Source: Enterobacter cancerogenus
GTDB taxonomy: Bacteria > Pseudomonadota > Gammaproteobacteria > Enterobacterales > Enterobacteriaceae
Length of the DNA: 64,000 nucleotides
Assembly: GCA_000773965.1 (NCBI GenBank)
Contig: JRUP01000017.1
Span: 1 to 64,000, forward strand
Direction: 5' to 3'
The stretch's first letter is position 1, and the number at the start of each line of letters is the position of its first letter. Below are positions 9,704 to 22,224 of the stretch, one piece after another. A program made the translations under genes and the position numbers. Under the pieces are notes generated by a model. The model was not told the origin of the DNA, made no database searches, and saw nothing but the letters and a program-made list of their open reading frames with translations.

Positions 9704-11239
9704 TTAGTGCGCGCCACCACCACCGCCGCCCGCGCCAAATGGCGGACGTGCAAACCACACCAGAACCAGCAAGATCAAAAATACTCCCGCTGATGCCCAG
9801 AAGATCTCATTCGCTGAGATAATCAGGCCCTGATTGGTAATTTGCTGTGCAATGTAGGCTGAAGCTTGCTGCTGCGTCATGCCCATGCTTTGCAGTTGGT
9901 CATACATCTGCTGCGAATTCGGGTTGAATGGATTCACCGATTCAGACAGATAGCTGTGATGCATCGATTCGCGATCCGTCCACATGGTGGTGGTGATCGA
10001 CGTACCGATTGAACCGGCCAGCGTACGCACAAAGTTCGACAGGCTTGATGCTGCTGCCATACGCTCTGGCGGCAACCCTGACAGCGTAATGGTGGTCAGT
10101 GGCATAAAGAAGCACGCCACGGCAAAGCCCTGAATAAACTGCGGCCATGCCGACGCACCAAAATCCATCCCCGGCTCAAACGTATACGCACGCCAGTAGA
10201 AGCACACCGCGTACATAATAAAGCTGAAGGTCACCAACCGCCGCATATCCAGCTTGTGGGCAAAGCGACCAATGATCGGCGACAGGATCACCGGAATGAT
10301 GCCGACCGGCGCTGACGCCAAACCTGCCCAGGTGGCGGTGTAGCCATATACCTCCTGTAGCAGCTGCGGCAGCAATACGATCGAGCCGAAGTAAAGCATG
10401 TAAGCCAGGCTGATCGACAAACAGCCGATGGTGAAGTTGCGCTTTTTAAACAGCGACAAATCGACAATCGGATGGTCGTCCGTTAGCTCCCACACCAACA
10501 GCACTGCCAGCGCCACCACGGCGACTACCGTGAGTACGATGATTTCCGTGGAGCCAAACCAGTCGAGTTCTTTACCCCGGTCGAGCATCACCTGCAGCGA
10601 ACCAATCCCCACGACCAACAGCACCAGACCGACGATATCAATCGGGCGGATCTCGGTTTTGGTTTCGCGTCCTCGCAGGGTTTGCATAGTCAGCGCGACG
10701 ACAACCACACCAATCGGGACGTTGATAAAGAAGATCCAACCCCAGTGGTAGTTATCACTGATCCAGCCGCCGAGAATCGGGCCGCAGATAGGAGCTACGA
10801 TCACCGTCATCGCCCACAGCGAGAGCGCCACGCTGCGCTTGGCCGGCGGGTAGTTGTTCAGTAGCAAACTTTGCGACAGCGGAATCAATGGACCGGCAAC
10901 CACACCCTGAATGATACGGAAGAAGATCAGCATCTCCAGACTTTCTGACATGCCGCAGGCCCATGAGGCCAGCACAAACAGAATGGTCGACCAGGTAAAC
11001 AGCTTCACTTCACCGATACGTTTGGCTAGCCAACCGGTAATCGGTATCGAGATGGCGTTTGCCACCCCGAATGAGGTAATCACCCAGGTGCCCTGTGAGT
11101 TCGAGGCACCAAGGTTACCTGCGATCGTTGGGATCGCTACGTTAGCAATGGTGGAGTCGAGAACCTGCATAAACGTCGCCAATGATAAGGCGATGGTCAT
11201 CAGGACTAACGGCGCACCTTCAAGCGGTTTTTGTGCCAT
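9704..11239 (-). CDS. emrB: Multidrug efflux MFS transporter EmrB
   Basis: A 511-residue inner-membrane proton antiporter of the DHA2 (14-TM) drug family. With EmrA and TolC it exports hydrophobic toxins such as uncouplers and nalidixic acid. The start region PLEGAPLVLMTIALSLATFM and the motif LDSTIANVAIPTI are those of EmrB, and the C-terminal PPFGAGGGGGGAH tail is identical in kind to E. coli. The ATG at 11239 follows GGGAGG; an in-frame GTG lies one codon before. It begins 17 nt after emrA ends and forms the emrRAB operon. Confidence 0.97.
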   Translation of the reverse strand: MAQKPLEGAPLVLMTIALSLATFMQVLDSTIANVAIPTIAGNLGASNSQGTWVITSFGVANAISIPITGWLAKRIGEVKLFTWSTILFVLASWACGMSESLEMLIFFRIIQGVVAGPLIPLSQSLLLNNYPPAKRSVALSLWAMTVIVAPICGPILGGWISDNYHWGWIFFINVPIGVVVVALTMQTLRGRETKTEIRPIDIVGLVLLVVGIGSLQVMLDRGKELDWFGSTEIIVLTVVAVVALAVLLVWELTDDHPIVDLSLFKKRNFTIGCLSISLAYMLYFGSIVLLPQLLQEVYGYTATWAGLASAPVGIIPVILSPIIGRFAHKLDMRRLVTFSFIMYAVCFYWRAYTFEPGMDFGASAWPQFIQGFAVACFFMPLTTITLSGLPPERMAAASSLSNFVRTLAGSIGTSITTTMWTDRESMHHSYLSESVNPFNPNSQQMYDQLQSMGMTQQQASAYIAQQITNQGLIISANEIFWASAGVFLILLVLVWFARPPFGAGGGGGGAH

Positions 11240-11256
11240 CACAGCCTCCCGCGGAA

Positions 11257-12429
11257 TTAATCGGCGTTGGCACGAACGATATCAGTAATCAGCTTGTTAA
11301 CCGGCGCGAGGTCGATTGCCAATGCGTTACTTTCATACGCCGCTTGTGGACGCACGCTACTGGCCAGTGTGGCCCCGTCTTTGTTCTGGGTATCCACTTT
11401 GACTAAGGTGGAGAGACCAATACGCAGCGGGTGTTCGGCCACCTGTTGCGGGTCCAGCTCAATACGCACCGGTAAACGCTGAACCACTTTGATCCAGTTA
11501 CCTGTCGCATTCTGCGCCGGCAGCAGAGAGAAGGCGCTGCCGGTGCCCATATCCAGACCGACAACTTTGCCGTGATACTCCACGTCATCACCGTAAATAT
11601 CGCTGATCACGGTAGCGGGCTGACCGATGCGCACGCCGGAAAGCTGCGTTTCTTTGAAGTTGGCATCAATCCACAAATTCGTGGCAGGCACTACTGCCAG
11701 CAGCGGTGTGCTGGTGGAGATCTGCGAACCGACCTGAACACTACGACGCGAAATATAGCCATCCATTGGACTACGGATATCGGTACGCTGCAGCGCCAGC
11801 CAGGCATCACGCAGTTCAGCCGCGCTTTGTTTGACGGCGGGCTGCTGTTCCAGATCGGTGTTCAGAATCATCGCCTGGTTCGCGTTGTACTGCTGCACGG
11901 CGACATCAAGTTGCGCTTTCGCCGTGGCCACGGCATCACGTGAATGCTGCAGTTCTTCACGACCAATCAGGTTTGATGCACCCAGCGGCTCACGACGTTT
12001 CAGATCGGCTTCAGCCTGATCCAGCGCGGTCTGTTGCAGTTTGATGGTGGCCTGATACTGCTTGCCGTTGATCATCAATTGATGCGTCTGGCGGACGCTG
12101 GTGGCCAGTGCAGTCTGCGCTTTTTCAAACGCTTGCTCCGCATCGGTTTTATCCAGCGACACCAGAATGTCGCCTTTTTTCACGAAGTCCGTGTCATCGA
12201 ACCAGACTTTATTCACGCTGCCGGAAACCTGTGCCATCACCTGCACCTGATTACCTGACACATAGGCGTCATCGGTTTCCTGGAAATGGCGCAGCACCAA
12301 ATACCAGTAGGCCAGATACGCCACCCCAATCAATACAAACACGATAGCCAGCAGGATCAGCACACCTTTGCGCTTCTTCTTTTTATTCGCTGGCTGTTGC
12401 GGGCTTTGCGCTTCCGCGGTCGCACTCAT
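11257..12429 (-). CDS. emrA: Multidrug efflux periplasmic adaptor EmrA
   Basis: A 390-residue membrane-fusion protein: a Lys-rich cytoplasmic tail, one TM helix (VLILLAIVFVLIGVAYLAYW), a lipoyl/barrel-sandwich half (DDAYVSGNQVQVMAQVSGSV), a long coiled-coil hairpin with RREPLGASNLIGREELQHSR, and a beta-barrel part ending in APVNKLITDIVRANAD. It bridges EmrB to TolC. I start at the internal ATG at 12429 (MSATAEAQSPQQP), which matches E. coli, rather than 7 codons upstream. A terminator-like hairpin lies just upstream and may limit read-through from emrR. Confidence 0.96.
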   Translation of the reverse strand: MSATAEAQSPQQPANKKKKRKGVLILLAIVFVLIGVAYLAYWYLVLRHFQETDDAYVSGNQVQVMAQVSGSVNKVWFDDTDFVKKGDILVSLDKTDAEQAFEKAQTALATSVRQTHQLMINGKQYQATIKLQQTALDQAEADLKRREPLGASNLIGREELQHSRDAVATAKAQLDVAVQQYNANQAMILNTDLEQQPAVKQSAAELRDAWLALQRTDIRSPMDGYISRRSVQVGSQISTSTPLLAVVPATNLWIDANFKETQLSGVRIGQPATVISDIYGDDVEYHGKVVGLDMGTGSAFSLLPAQNATGNWIKVVQRLPVRIELDPQQVAEHPLRIGLSTLVKVDTQNKDGATLASSVRPQAAYESNALAIDLAPVNKLITDIVRANAD

Positions 12430-12493
12430 GTTGTTCTCCACGTTTTCCATTTAGCCGGGCTGTGTTGATCCTTCAACACGGTTTCCCGAGTCG

Positions 12494-12519
12494 AAAAAGC
12501 CAGCGTATAAGACGCTGGC
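12494..12519 (-). terminator. Terminator-like hairpin between emrR and emrA
   Basis: On the minus strand an 8-bp stem GCCAGCGT/ACGCTGGC with a 5-nt loop is followed by TTTTT. It lies in the 149-nt gap between emrR and emrA, so it would separate the repressor message from the pump message or act as an attenuator. Confidence 0.7.
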
Positions 12520-12578
12520 CGGATAAAAGGGGATTAAAATAGCGATTTCGGAAGGTGATTGTGTCGCACTTCTTGCTA

Positions 12579-13109
12579 TTAGCGCGACAGGGAAGCGATA
12601 ACCTGATCTTCATCCATTTTATCAAGACGGTTAAGCAACTTGCGCGTAATCGCTTCCAGCTGATCCTGCTCGGATGTAGAGAGCGAAGACCACAGATACT
12701 GCAGGCTCTGATGCTGCGGCGGCAGCAGCTGACGTAAGAATTCGTTACCTTTCTCTGTCAGGTGCAGATGCAGGCAGCGACGGTCATTATCGCTCTCGCG
12801 GCGCTCGATCCAGCCGCGTTTTTCCAGCTCATCAGCAATACGCGTTGCATTAGTACGTGAGGAACCCAGTGCAGAACTCAGTTCTGAAGGCTGGATGCTC
12901 TGGTTTTCCTGCGCATCAAGAGTGATCAGCGCCATGAATAAGGTCTCGTTAATTCCCTGCGCCTTCAACATCTTGTTGCGGTTATCCAGCAGTTTTCCCT
13001 GCATATGCATGCACAGACGAGTCAGGATGATTTCCTGCAACGGAAAATCTTTATGGCGGTTAGCACGGATGTTCAGCATCTGTTCAATGGGAGTAAACGA
13101 ACTTTCCAT
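12579..13109 (-). CDS. emrR: MarR-family repressor EmrR (MprA)
   Basis: A 176-residue winged-helix repressor of emrRAB that releases DNA when it binds pump substrates. The DNA-binding core ([39 protein letters not shown]) is almost the same as in E. coli EmrR, as is the start [12 protein letters not shown]. The length equals the E. coli protein. It is the first gene of the leftward emrRAB operon. A palindromic operator should lie in the 60 nt upstream (around 13120-13150), but I could not define its arms securely. Confidence 0.96.
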   Translation of the reverse strand: MESSFTPIEQMLNIRANRHKDFPLQEIILTRLCMHMQGKLLDNRNKMLKAQGINETLFMALITLDAQENQSIQPSELSSALGSSRTNATRIADELEKRGWIERRESDNDRRCLHLHLTEKGNEFLRQLLPPQHQSLQYLWSSLSTSEQDQLEAITRKLLNRLDKMDEDQVIASLSR

Positions 13110-13726
13110 TTTAAAAAAAACCTCTTAGTTGCAACTGGTATAGTAAGGATGGTGACAGATTAAGCGTAGTCATATTTTCCGCCAGTGATTGTTCGCACGA
13201 TCACATTGTCAACATCTGGCGTTCCAGGTCGTTCCATAACCCTGGGCGCTTCGCCCTGACAACGTGCCACGCAGGATGGTTACATTGTCATCAATTCACA
13301 TCGTGAAATATTTTTAAGAAAAAATAATTTCGCGAGAAAAAATAACTCTGGTGAATAACTGTGCTGCTAACCATAACAAACTCAATCATCAATGAATAGT
13401 CTCACTCACGTGATTGGGTTGGTCTTTACGCTTTCTAAACACTTTAGCTGAACGCATTACATCACGAAATCAATGGGTTAATTAACTTAACCGTAACAAT
13501 TCCGGTACCAATACCGTACCAGCTAAAATGATGAATTGCATTCGTTGAGAGAATTTAACCTCAGGCAGCGCAGAGATAAGTCTCGGCTTAGCAGCATTCA
13601 TGGCGGAAGAAAGGCGTAGATAATCATTTGTGGTTAATAGTAACCCAAAAAATTATTTCAATGGTGTGTTAATTGACAGGACGTACCAGTGCGCTATAAC
13701 GCACGAACTGTGCGGGGATTGAGAAC
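13110..13726. other. 617-nt intergenic region emrR-proX
   Basis: AT-rich region without a supported protein gene. In E. coli this interval holds ygaY/ygaZ/ygaH; none of these is present. It contains the emrR promoter near 13115-13150 and a good plus-strand promoter at 13673-13700 just before the proX terminator (separate entries). Confidence 0.6.
13673..13700 (+). promoter_or_regulatory. Sigma-70-like promoter facing the proX terminator
   Basis: TTGACA (13673-13678), a 16-nt spacer and TATAAC (13695-13700). The -10 lies in an inverted repeat GTGCG-CTATAA-CGCAC (13690-13705). The only thing downstream before the hairpin at 13727 is about 25 nt, so a transcript would be about 45 nt long. Confidence 0.4.
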
Positions 13727-13750
13727 AAAAGCGGCCAAAAGGCCGCTTTT
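13727..13750. terminator. proVWX terminator
   Basis: AAAAGCGGCC/GGCCGCTTTT with an AAAA loop, a perfect 10-bp stem that has T-runs in both directions. It lies 12 nt after the proX stop. Confidence 0.85.
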
Positions 13751-13762
13751 AAGGGAAGAGGA

Positions 13763-14758
13763 TTACTTTGCCGCCGCTTGTGCGTCAGAAATCCACTTAT
13801 CAAACTCGGCCTGATGGCCTTTGATCCAGCCATCTACGTGGCGATTGATGTCAGCTTCAGAAGCCTGACCCGCATGCATCGCCGCGTTTTCGGCGTTGAT
13901 ATCGCCAATCGGCAATTTCATTTCAGCAAACAGTTTTGCCGCCGCCGGGTTTTTCTCAGCCCAGGCTTTGTTGGCCACAATGTGCATAGTGTTGACCGGG
14001 AAACCGTAATTTTTACCATTAGGCAGTTTGGTGTCCACTTTGCTCTGCTCGCCTGGCAGGGAAGAGAATGGCACCTGCAGCCAAACCACATCTTTACCCG
14101 GTTTGAGCACGTCGCTCAGCCAGTAAGGTGTCCAGGTGTAATAAAGGATAGGTTTGCCCTGCTTGTAGCGTGCCAGGGTGTCAGCCACCATTGCTGAATA
14201 GTTACCCATGTTGGCCGTAACCGTATCCGCCAGGCCATAGGCTTTATTCTGGTGGTTAATCACCGCTTCACAGCCCCAGCCCGGCGTACAGCCCGTCATG
14301 TCGGCTTTGCCGTCACCGTTACTGTCGAACAGTTTGGCGATTTTCGGATCTTTAAGCTGTTCGATGTTGGTGATGTGATACTGCTCGGCGGTTTTCTTAT
14401 CGATCAGATAACCCTGGGCAGCGCCGCCAACGTAAGTGCCTTCACGGTAAAACTTGTTATCACCGCCTGCAGCTTTATACATGTCGTCATGCAGCGGTTT
14501 CCAGTTAGCGGCCACAAAGGTGGCATCACCCGCCGCGATGGTGGTGTAGGCCACGTTGTAATCGACTTCGCCCGGCTTCTCAACGGTGTAGCCCAGTTTT
14601 TCCAGCGCGCGGCTGACAATCAGCGTCTGGAAAGTTTCTTCTGCGATGGTGCTTTGCAGAGGTTTAACGGTGATGCCTTTACCCGGCAGATCGGCGGCGG
14701 ACACGTGCGTCGCGGCGAACGTCGTCAGGACGGCAGCGAACAGAGCTGTCTTGCGCAT
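13763..14758 (-). CDS. proX: Glycine betaine/L-proline-binding protein ProX
   Basis: The periplasmic substrate-binding protein of the ProU osmoprotectant ABC transporter. A Sec signal peptide ([22 protein letters not shown]) precedes a mature part with OpuAC-family segments ([42 protein letters not shown]). The aromatic residues of the betaine cage are expected among the Trp of these segments. The 331 residues compare with 330 in E. coli. The ATG at 14758 has AAGGA at a good distance; the one two codons earlier is too close. It is the last gene of proVWX. Confidence 0.96.
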   Translation of the reverse strand: MRKTALFAAVLTTFAATHVSAADLPGKGITVKPLQSTIAEETFQTLIVSRALEKLGYTVEKPGEVDYNVAYTTIAAGDATFVAANWKPLHDDMYKAAGGDNKFYREGTYVGGAAQGYLIDKKTAEQYHITNIEQLKDPKIAKLFDSNGDGKADMTGCTPGWGCEAVINHQNKAYGLADTVTANMGNYSAMVADTLARYKQGKPILYYTWTPYWLSDVLKPGKDVVWLQVPFSSLPGEQSKVDTKLPNGKNYGFPVNTMHIVANKAWAEKNPAAAKLFAEMKLPIGDINAENAAMHAGQASEADINRHVDGWIKGHQAEFDKWISDAQAAAK

Positions 14759-14821
14759 AGTCATTCCTTATTTTACGTGTTGCGTCGGAGACGGACGGCC
14801 ACGCTGGACCGTCCATAGAAA

Positions 14822-16084
14822 TCAGGCTTTTTTACTGAAGGGGCGCAGCAGCAGGCCAAGAGGACCTGAGCTATACCAGTGACGGTTGCCACGGCTGCGG
14901 CTATCACGGGCGACCGACTGAGTCAGGCGATCAAGGATAATTGCCAGAATCACGATGCCTACGCCACCGACAGTTGCCAGACCCATATCTAAACGACCGA
15001 TACCGCGCAGCACCATCTGGCCTAAACCGCCCACAGCGATCATCGAGGCGATCACCACCATCGACAGCGCCAGCATCAGCGTCTGGTTCACACCAGCCAT
15101 AATGGTCGGCATCGCCAGCGGCAACTGCACTTTGAACAGCATCTGACGCGGACTGGCACCAAAGGATTCGCTCGCTTCGATCAAATCGGCGGGTACCTGC
15201 TTAATGCCAAGAATGGTCAGACGCACCATCGGCGGTAGCGCAAAGATGATGGTCACCACCACGCCCGGCACGTTACCGATACCGAACAGCATCACGATCG
15301 GCACTAAATACACGAAGGCCGGTGTCGTCTGCATCGCATCCAGCAACGGTCGGATAATGCGTGCCGCACGTTCACTGCGTGCCAGCCAAATCCCCAGCGG
15401 GAGGCCGATGATGATACAGAACAGCAGGGCGGTCAGTACCAGCGCCAGTGTCACCATCGCTTGCGACCACGCGCCAATAGCACCAATCGCAATCAATGAA
15501 ATGAGAGTCGCGATTCCCATGGCCGGGCTGGCAATTTGCCAGGCAATCAACGCAAATACCACAATCGCCACGGGCGCGGGCATGCCCAGCAGCAACTGCT
15601 GAAATGCGCTGAGGATATAGTCGACCGGCACGCGAATGCCCTGGAACACCGGGCGGAAATGGCTAACGACCCAGTCGATGCCTTCGGTCACCCAGCTGTC
15701 GAGTGGGATCCAGGTCTTGTGGAACGGATCCATGATATTAAAATGCTCGGGAGCCGGAGCGGGCGCGCTGTTGAGCCAGTCACTGTTACTGGCGGCGCTG
15801 CTGGCGGCATCATGTCCGCCGCTCGCCGCCGAGGGATCACCCCATGCATCGGCTGAACCACTGCTACTGGCTGCGCTGCTGGCAGCATCATGTCCACCGC
15901 TCGCCGCTGAAGGATCGCCCCATGCATCGGCGGAACCGCTGCTGGACGTGCTGTCGGCGGGTGCGCTGCTGCTACTGCCGCCCCAGGGATCGCTACTGCT
16001 GGCTGCCGCGCTCGAATCTGTGGTCGCGGGTTGCTGCGTGGTCTGGCTGGCGCTATCCCACGGATTGCTGGTTTGTTCACTCAT
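14822..16084 (-). CDS. proW: Glycine betaine/L-proline ABC permease ProW
   Basis: The inner-membrane permease of ProU. From about residue 115 it matches ProW ([25 protein letters not shown]), with the permease EAA-type loop [25 protein letters not shown] and several TM helices. It is 420 residues long against 354 in E. coli; the excess is an N-terminal cytoplasmic Ser/Ala/Gly/Asp-rich tail. This tail contains a 26-residue unit ([20 protein letters not shown] and six more residues) present twice in tandem (DNA 15790-15945). It overlaps proV by 4 nt (ATGA), so translation is coupled. Confidence 0.95.
   Translation of the reverse strand: MSEQTSNPWDSASQTTQQPATTDSSAAASSSDPWGGSSSSAPADSTSSSGSADAWGDPSAASGGHDAASSAASSSGSADAWGDPSAASGGHDAASSAASNSDWLNSAPAPAPEHFNIMDPFHKTWIPLDSWVTEGIDWVVSHFRPVFQGIRVPVDYILSAFQQLLLGMPAPVAIVVFALIAWQIASPAMGIATLISLIAIGAIGAWSQAMVTLALVLTALLFCIIIGLPLGIWLARSERAARIIRPLLDAMQTTPAFVYLVPIVMLFGIGNVPGVVVTIIFALPPMVRLTILGIKQVPADLIEASESFGASPRQMLFKVQLPLAMPTIMAGVNQTLMLALSMVVIASMIAVGGLGQMVLRGIGRLDMGLATVGGVGIVILAIILDRLTQSVARDSRSRGNRHWYSSGPLGLLLRPFSKKA
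15790..15945 (-). repeat. Two tandem 78-bp units inside proW
   Basis: Units 15790-15867 and 15868-15945 differ at only a few, mostly synonymous positions. Each codes for 26 residues of the ProW N-terminal tail, and a partial [17 protein letters not shown] relative precedes them. Length is in frame, so the tail grows or shrinks without a frameshift. Confidence 0.9.
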
Positions 16085-17277
16085 GACTGGGCTCCTTCAC
16101 GATCTAAAGCGCGCAATAGCATGCTTTTGGAAATAATACCGACGTACTGATTCTCCTCGCCCACCACCGGCACCGCGCAGGGCGCTTGTGCAACGTGGGA
16201 GAGCAAATCGTTCAGGGAGGTATCCGCAGGAACCGCTAACGGCGTCTCAAGCAGGGCGCTATCCAGACCTTCACCCGCAGCCAGTGCCGCTTTAAGTGAA
16301 TCGGTTGAAACTACGCCGACAAATTTCTGTTTCTCCAGCACATAGCCATATTCGCGGTCTTCATCCTGAAGCAGTTTAATGGCTGAACGTGGGCCAAAAC
16401 CGGCCGCTTTACGAATCAGTGCACCAGCGCTGCGACGAGCAATATCCCTGGCGCTAAACACATGGCTAATATCGACACCACGGAAGAAGGTGCGCACATA
16501 ATCGTTAGCGGGATTATTCAGGATTTCATCCGGCGTACCGACCTGTACCACTTCGCCACCCTGCATGATGGCGATGCGATCGCCAATACGCATGGCTTCG
16601 TCGAGGTCATGGGAAATAAATACGATGGTACGCTGATGTTTCGCCTGCAGTTTGACCAGCTCATCCTGCATTTCAGTACGGATAAGCGGATCGAGGGCGG
16701 AGAAGGCTTCATCCATCAGTAAAATATCGGGATTGATCGCCAGCGCGCGCGCTAATCCGACACGTTGACGCATACCGCCGGAGAGTTCATCTGGATAGGA
16801 GTGAGCATAATTATCCAGTCCCACCTGACGCAATGCTTCCAGCGCTTTTTCCTGACGTTCCTGTAACGGCACGCCCGCTAATTCCATGCCGAAGGCGGTA
16901 TTATTCAGCACCGTCATATGGGGCATTAATGCGAAGGACTGGAATACCATGCTGATCTTATTTCTGCGCACTTCACGCAGTTCAGCATCCGATATTTTCG
17001 CAATATCGACACCGTCAATGATCACCTGGCCGCGAGTGGGCTCGATCAGACGATTGAGAAGGCGAACCATGGTGGATTTCCCTGAACCGGAGAGCCCCAT
17101 GATGACGAAGATCTCGCCTTCTTCAATGGCCAGACTGGCATCTTTTACGCCGACGGAGAGACCGGTTTTCGCCAGAATACTCTCTTTGCTTTCGCCTTTC
17201 TCAATCAGCTTAAATGCCTTTTCGGGGTGATCCCCAAATACCTTATATAAATTCTTTACTTCGAGTTTAATTGCCAT
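16081..17277 (-). CDS. proV: Glycine betaine/L-proline ABC ATPase ProV
   Basis: The cytoplasmic ATPase of ProU. Walker A is GLSGSGKST at residues 61-69, the ABC signature is [15 protein letters not shown], Walker B is [13 protein letters not shown], and the last about 120 residues form tandem CBS domains that in relatives sense ionic strength. The 398 residues compare with 400 in E. coli. It is first in proVWX; in E. coli the operon is controlled by osmolarity and H-NS acting both upstream and within proV. The upstream 370 nt are AT-rich, in line with that. Confidence 0.96.
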   Translation of the reverse strand: MAIKLEVKNLYKVFGDHPEKAFKLIEKGESKESILAKTGLSVGVKDASLAIEEGEIFVIMGLSGSGKSTMVRLLNRLIEPTRGQVIIDGVDIAKISDAELREVRRNKISMVFQSFALMPHMTVLNNTAFGMELAGVPLQERQEKALEALRQVGLDNYAHSYPDELSGGMRQRVGLARALAINPDILLMDEAFSALDPLIRTEMQDELVKLQAKHQRTIVFISHDLDEAMRIGDRIAIMQGGEVVQVGTPDEILNNPANDYVRTFFRGVDISHVFSARDIARRSAGALIRKAAGFGPRSAIKLLQDEDREYGYVLEKQKFVGVVSTDSLKAALAAGEGLDSALLETPLAVPADTSLNDLLSHVAQAPCAVPVVGEENQYVGIISKSMLLRALDREGAQS

Positions 17278-17689
17278 GCAGTAATTAATTTCCCGGTTAA
17301 ATGTTTAGCTATTTCTTGTAGTGATCTCGATTAAATTTAAGCGCCCTATAACCTAGCATAGTGAGAATATCTGACAACCCTTGGTGCGGATATTTGGCTG
17401 AGCGAGCGCGTGCAGATTGGCGATAATTCCAGTGCTCACAAGGGATGAGAGCGAATCATTTTTTTCTGAATTTTTTGTGAAATTAACCCGCTTTCACGGC
17501 AAATGCTCAGTGAAACACGAATAAATTGCGCTTATGTAGGCGATATAATGGACGAATTAATGGCGCTAAAATGACAAAATAATGAAGATGAGAAAGGGAA
17601 ATAACGAGAGAATATTTGGTAATCTGAACGGGAAATATCAATGCGTTGAAAGGGCGCGCGTTGGCGCGCCCTGTGCTGCATGCCAGAGG
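17278..17689. other. proV-nrdF intergenic region
   Basis: 412 nt, AT-rich, with no gene. It holds the proV promoter candidate (17350-17377), A/T tracts of the kind bound by H-NS, and at 17652-17671 a perfect GC-rich hairpin GGGCGCGC/GCGCGCCC after nrdF. On the minus strand that hairpin is followed only by TTTCAAC, so it is a weak terminator for nrdHIEF. Confidence 0.6.
17350..17377 (-). promoter_or_regulatory. Candidate proV promoter
   Basis: On the minus strand TTGTCA (17377-17372) is followed after 16 nt by TAGGTT and then TATAGGGCGC. The arrangement resembles the osmotically controlled proU promoter of E. coli, where the hexamers are also imperfect. Moderate support only. Confidence 0.45.
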
Positions 17690-20774
<3,085 letters not shown>

Positions 20775-20796
<22 letters not shown>

Positions 20797-21179
20797 AATT
20801 GGGTTACTCCCGCTTTTACATTAGCGATATCGTCGGGGGTTCCCATCAGCTCAAAGCGGTAGAGATAAGGAACCTGACATTTCTGCGCAATGATGTCGCC
20901 TGCCAGGCAATAGCCTTCACCGAAGTTGCGGTTACCGGCAGCAATCACCCCGCGGATACCGCGTCGGTTGGCGTCATCATTGAGGAATTGAATCACTTGT
21001 CTGGGCACCGCACCCCGCGCACTGCCGCCGCCGTAGCTCGGCACCACTAAAATAAAGGGTTGGTCGATATGCAGGCGCTGCTTGCCATCAAGCGGTATGC
21101 GGCAAGCAGGCAGTCCCAGACGAGTGATAAATCGGTGCGTGTTTTCCGACTGGCTAGAGAAGTACACCAGTGGGAACAT
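20775..21179 (-). CDS. nrdI: Flavodoxin-like protein NrdI
   Basis: A 134-residue FMN protein that supplies the oxidant for assembling the dimanganese-tyrosyl cofactor of NrdF. It begins [14 protein letters not shown] (phosphate loop of a flavodoxin fold) and contains the VPSYGGGSA and [12 protein letters not shown] flavin-binding loops. Length matches the E. coli protein (136). It starts 3 nt after nrdH ends, which fits tight coupling. Confidence 0.96.
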
Positions 21180-21182
21180 CGC

Positions 21183-21425
21183 TTATCCCCCGATAGCAGC
21201 GAGCTGGCGCAGGCTGGCAATCTTGTCAGGGCGGAAGCCGCTCCAGTGGTCATCATGGGTCATGACAACGGGCACCTGGCGATAGCCGAGGGATTTGAGG
21301 TTATCAATGGCTTCCGGTTGGGTATCGAGGTTGATCAGCTGATAGTCGATACCTTTACGGTCCATGGCATTTTTTGTCGCGTTGCACTGGACACAGTTGT
21401 TTTTAGTGTAAATAATAATGCGCAT
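21183..21425 (-). CDS. nrdH: Glutaredoxin-like protein NrdH
   Basis: An 80-residue redoxin that reduces NrdE and is itself reduced by thioredoxin reductase. The active site is CVQC at residues 11-14, and the WSGFRPDKI motif near the C-terminus is specific to NrdH. The start at 21425 (MRIIIYTKNN) matches E. coli; a 28-codon open extension upstream is rejected because it would cover the untranslated leader. It is the first gene of nrdHIEF, under the promoter and NrdR boxes at 21532-21577. Confidence 0.96.
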   Translation of the reverse strand: MRIIIYTKNNCVQCNATKNAMDRKGIDYQLINLDTQPEAIDNLKSLGYRQVPVVMTHDDHWSGFRPDKIASLRQLAAIGG

Positions 21426-21531
21426 GATTCGTATTTCCCTTTGATTGCGGTCTGGATGCGAGATACGAAGCAAAATCCTATTTGCAGCGAACTTCGTCCT
21501 TGACGACATCTGGTAGCGAGTTGATGGGTTG

Positions 21532-21577
21532 AATACTAGATGTAGTGCTCGTGGCGGTCAAGCCCACCAGATATAGG
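21532..21577 (-). promoter_or_regulatory. nrdH promoter with two NrdR boxes
   Basis: On the minus strand TTGACC (21561-21556), a 17-nt spacer and TAGTAT (21538-21533) form a good sigma-70 promoter. Two similar 12-mers, ACTAGATGTAGT (21535-21546) and ACCAGATATAGG (21566-21577), lie exactly 31 bp apart, the spacing known for NrdR box pairs. One covers the -10 and the other lies just upstream of the -35, so NrdR would block RNA polymerase when dATP is high. Confidence 0.75.
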
Positions 21578-21711
21578 GATTTTGTATTTTGATCTTCAGA
21601 TAAAGGCTAACGCCAGAGATCATGCGCCTTCCAGGCCCGAAAATTTTTTTGTAAAGGCGAGGGAGGCAAAATTTAGGTCAAATTTTGTGCGCTATCATTT
21701 GCGGCAGGCAC

Positions 21712-21736
21712 AAAAAAGCCCCGCAATCGCGAGGCT
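21712..21736 (-). terminator. ygaM terminator
   Basis: On the minus strand AGCCTCGC/GCGGGGCT (one G-U pair) with a GATT loop is followed by TTTTT. It lies 21 nt after the ygaM stop. Confidence 0.85.
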
Positions 21737-21757
21737 CTCTTTAAACGCTAATGACGG

Positions 21758-22075
21758 TTAACGGCGTGACATCAACAGCGCACCTAACACCAGCCCCACG
21801 GCTGCACCGACACCCACGCCATGCCAGGGTTTGTCATGCACGTAGGCATCAACCTGATAACTGGCGTCACGCGCTGCCTGAGAAACACGGCTGTTGCCGT
21901 TGTTCAGTTTTGCGCGGGTCTGCTTCAGCAGCGACTGTGCTTTACTGCGTGCGCTATCCACTTCATCTTTGGCTTCGCTGCCGTAAGATTTAAGTAATGC
22001 TTCAAGCGAATCTGCCAGCTCATTCACATCCTGATTAATATCAATGTCATCGTTTTTGCTTACTCGATTAAACAT
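21758..22075 (-). CDS. ygaM: DUF883 family membrane-anchored protein YgaM
   Basis: A 105-residue member of the ElaB/YqjD/YgaM family. An acidic, helical N-terminal part (DVNELADSLEALLKSYGSEAKDE and SKAQSLLKQTRAKL) is followed by a C-terminal glycine-rich TM anchor (GVGVGAAVGLVLGALLMSRR). Family members bind ribosomes at the inner membrane in stationary phase in E. coli; for this one that is inferred. As in E. coli it lies between nrdH and ygaC. Confidence 0.9.
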   Translation of the reverse strand: MFNRVSKNDDIDINQDVNELADSLEALLKSYGSEAKDEVDSARSKAQSLLKQTRAKLNNGNSRVSQAARDASYQVDAYVHDKPWHGVGVGAAVGLVLGALLMSRR

Positions 22076-22224
22076 TTTTTCGCTCCCTTTGATTTAACAA
22101 GTAATACTGAGTGTAGACGAAACGTGACTAAACGCAGGCGTATGCCAGGCTTTAGGGAAATTCCGAATGTCCTGTATGTCGGGCTGTTGTAAGGTTGCGG
22201 GGCTGTGAGAAGAGAGGAGCAAGC

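Larger units (their letters stand above)
21426..21757. other. nrdH-ygaM intergenic region
   Basis: 332 nt without a protein gene. It contains the nrdH leader (about 107 nt from the -10 to the ATG), the nrdH promoter with NrdR boxes, and the ygaM terminator. Nothing else was recognised; I saw no clear Fur box. Confidence 0.6.
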
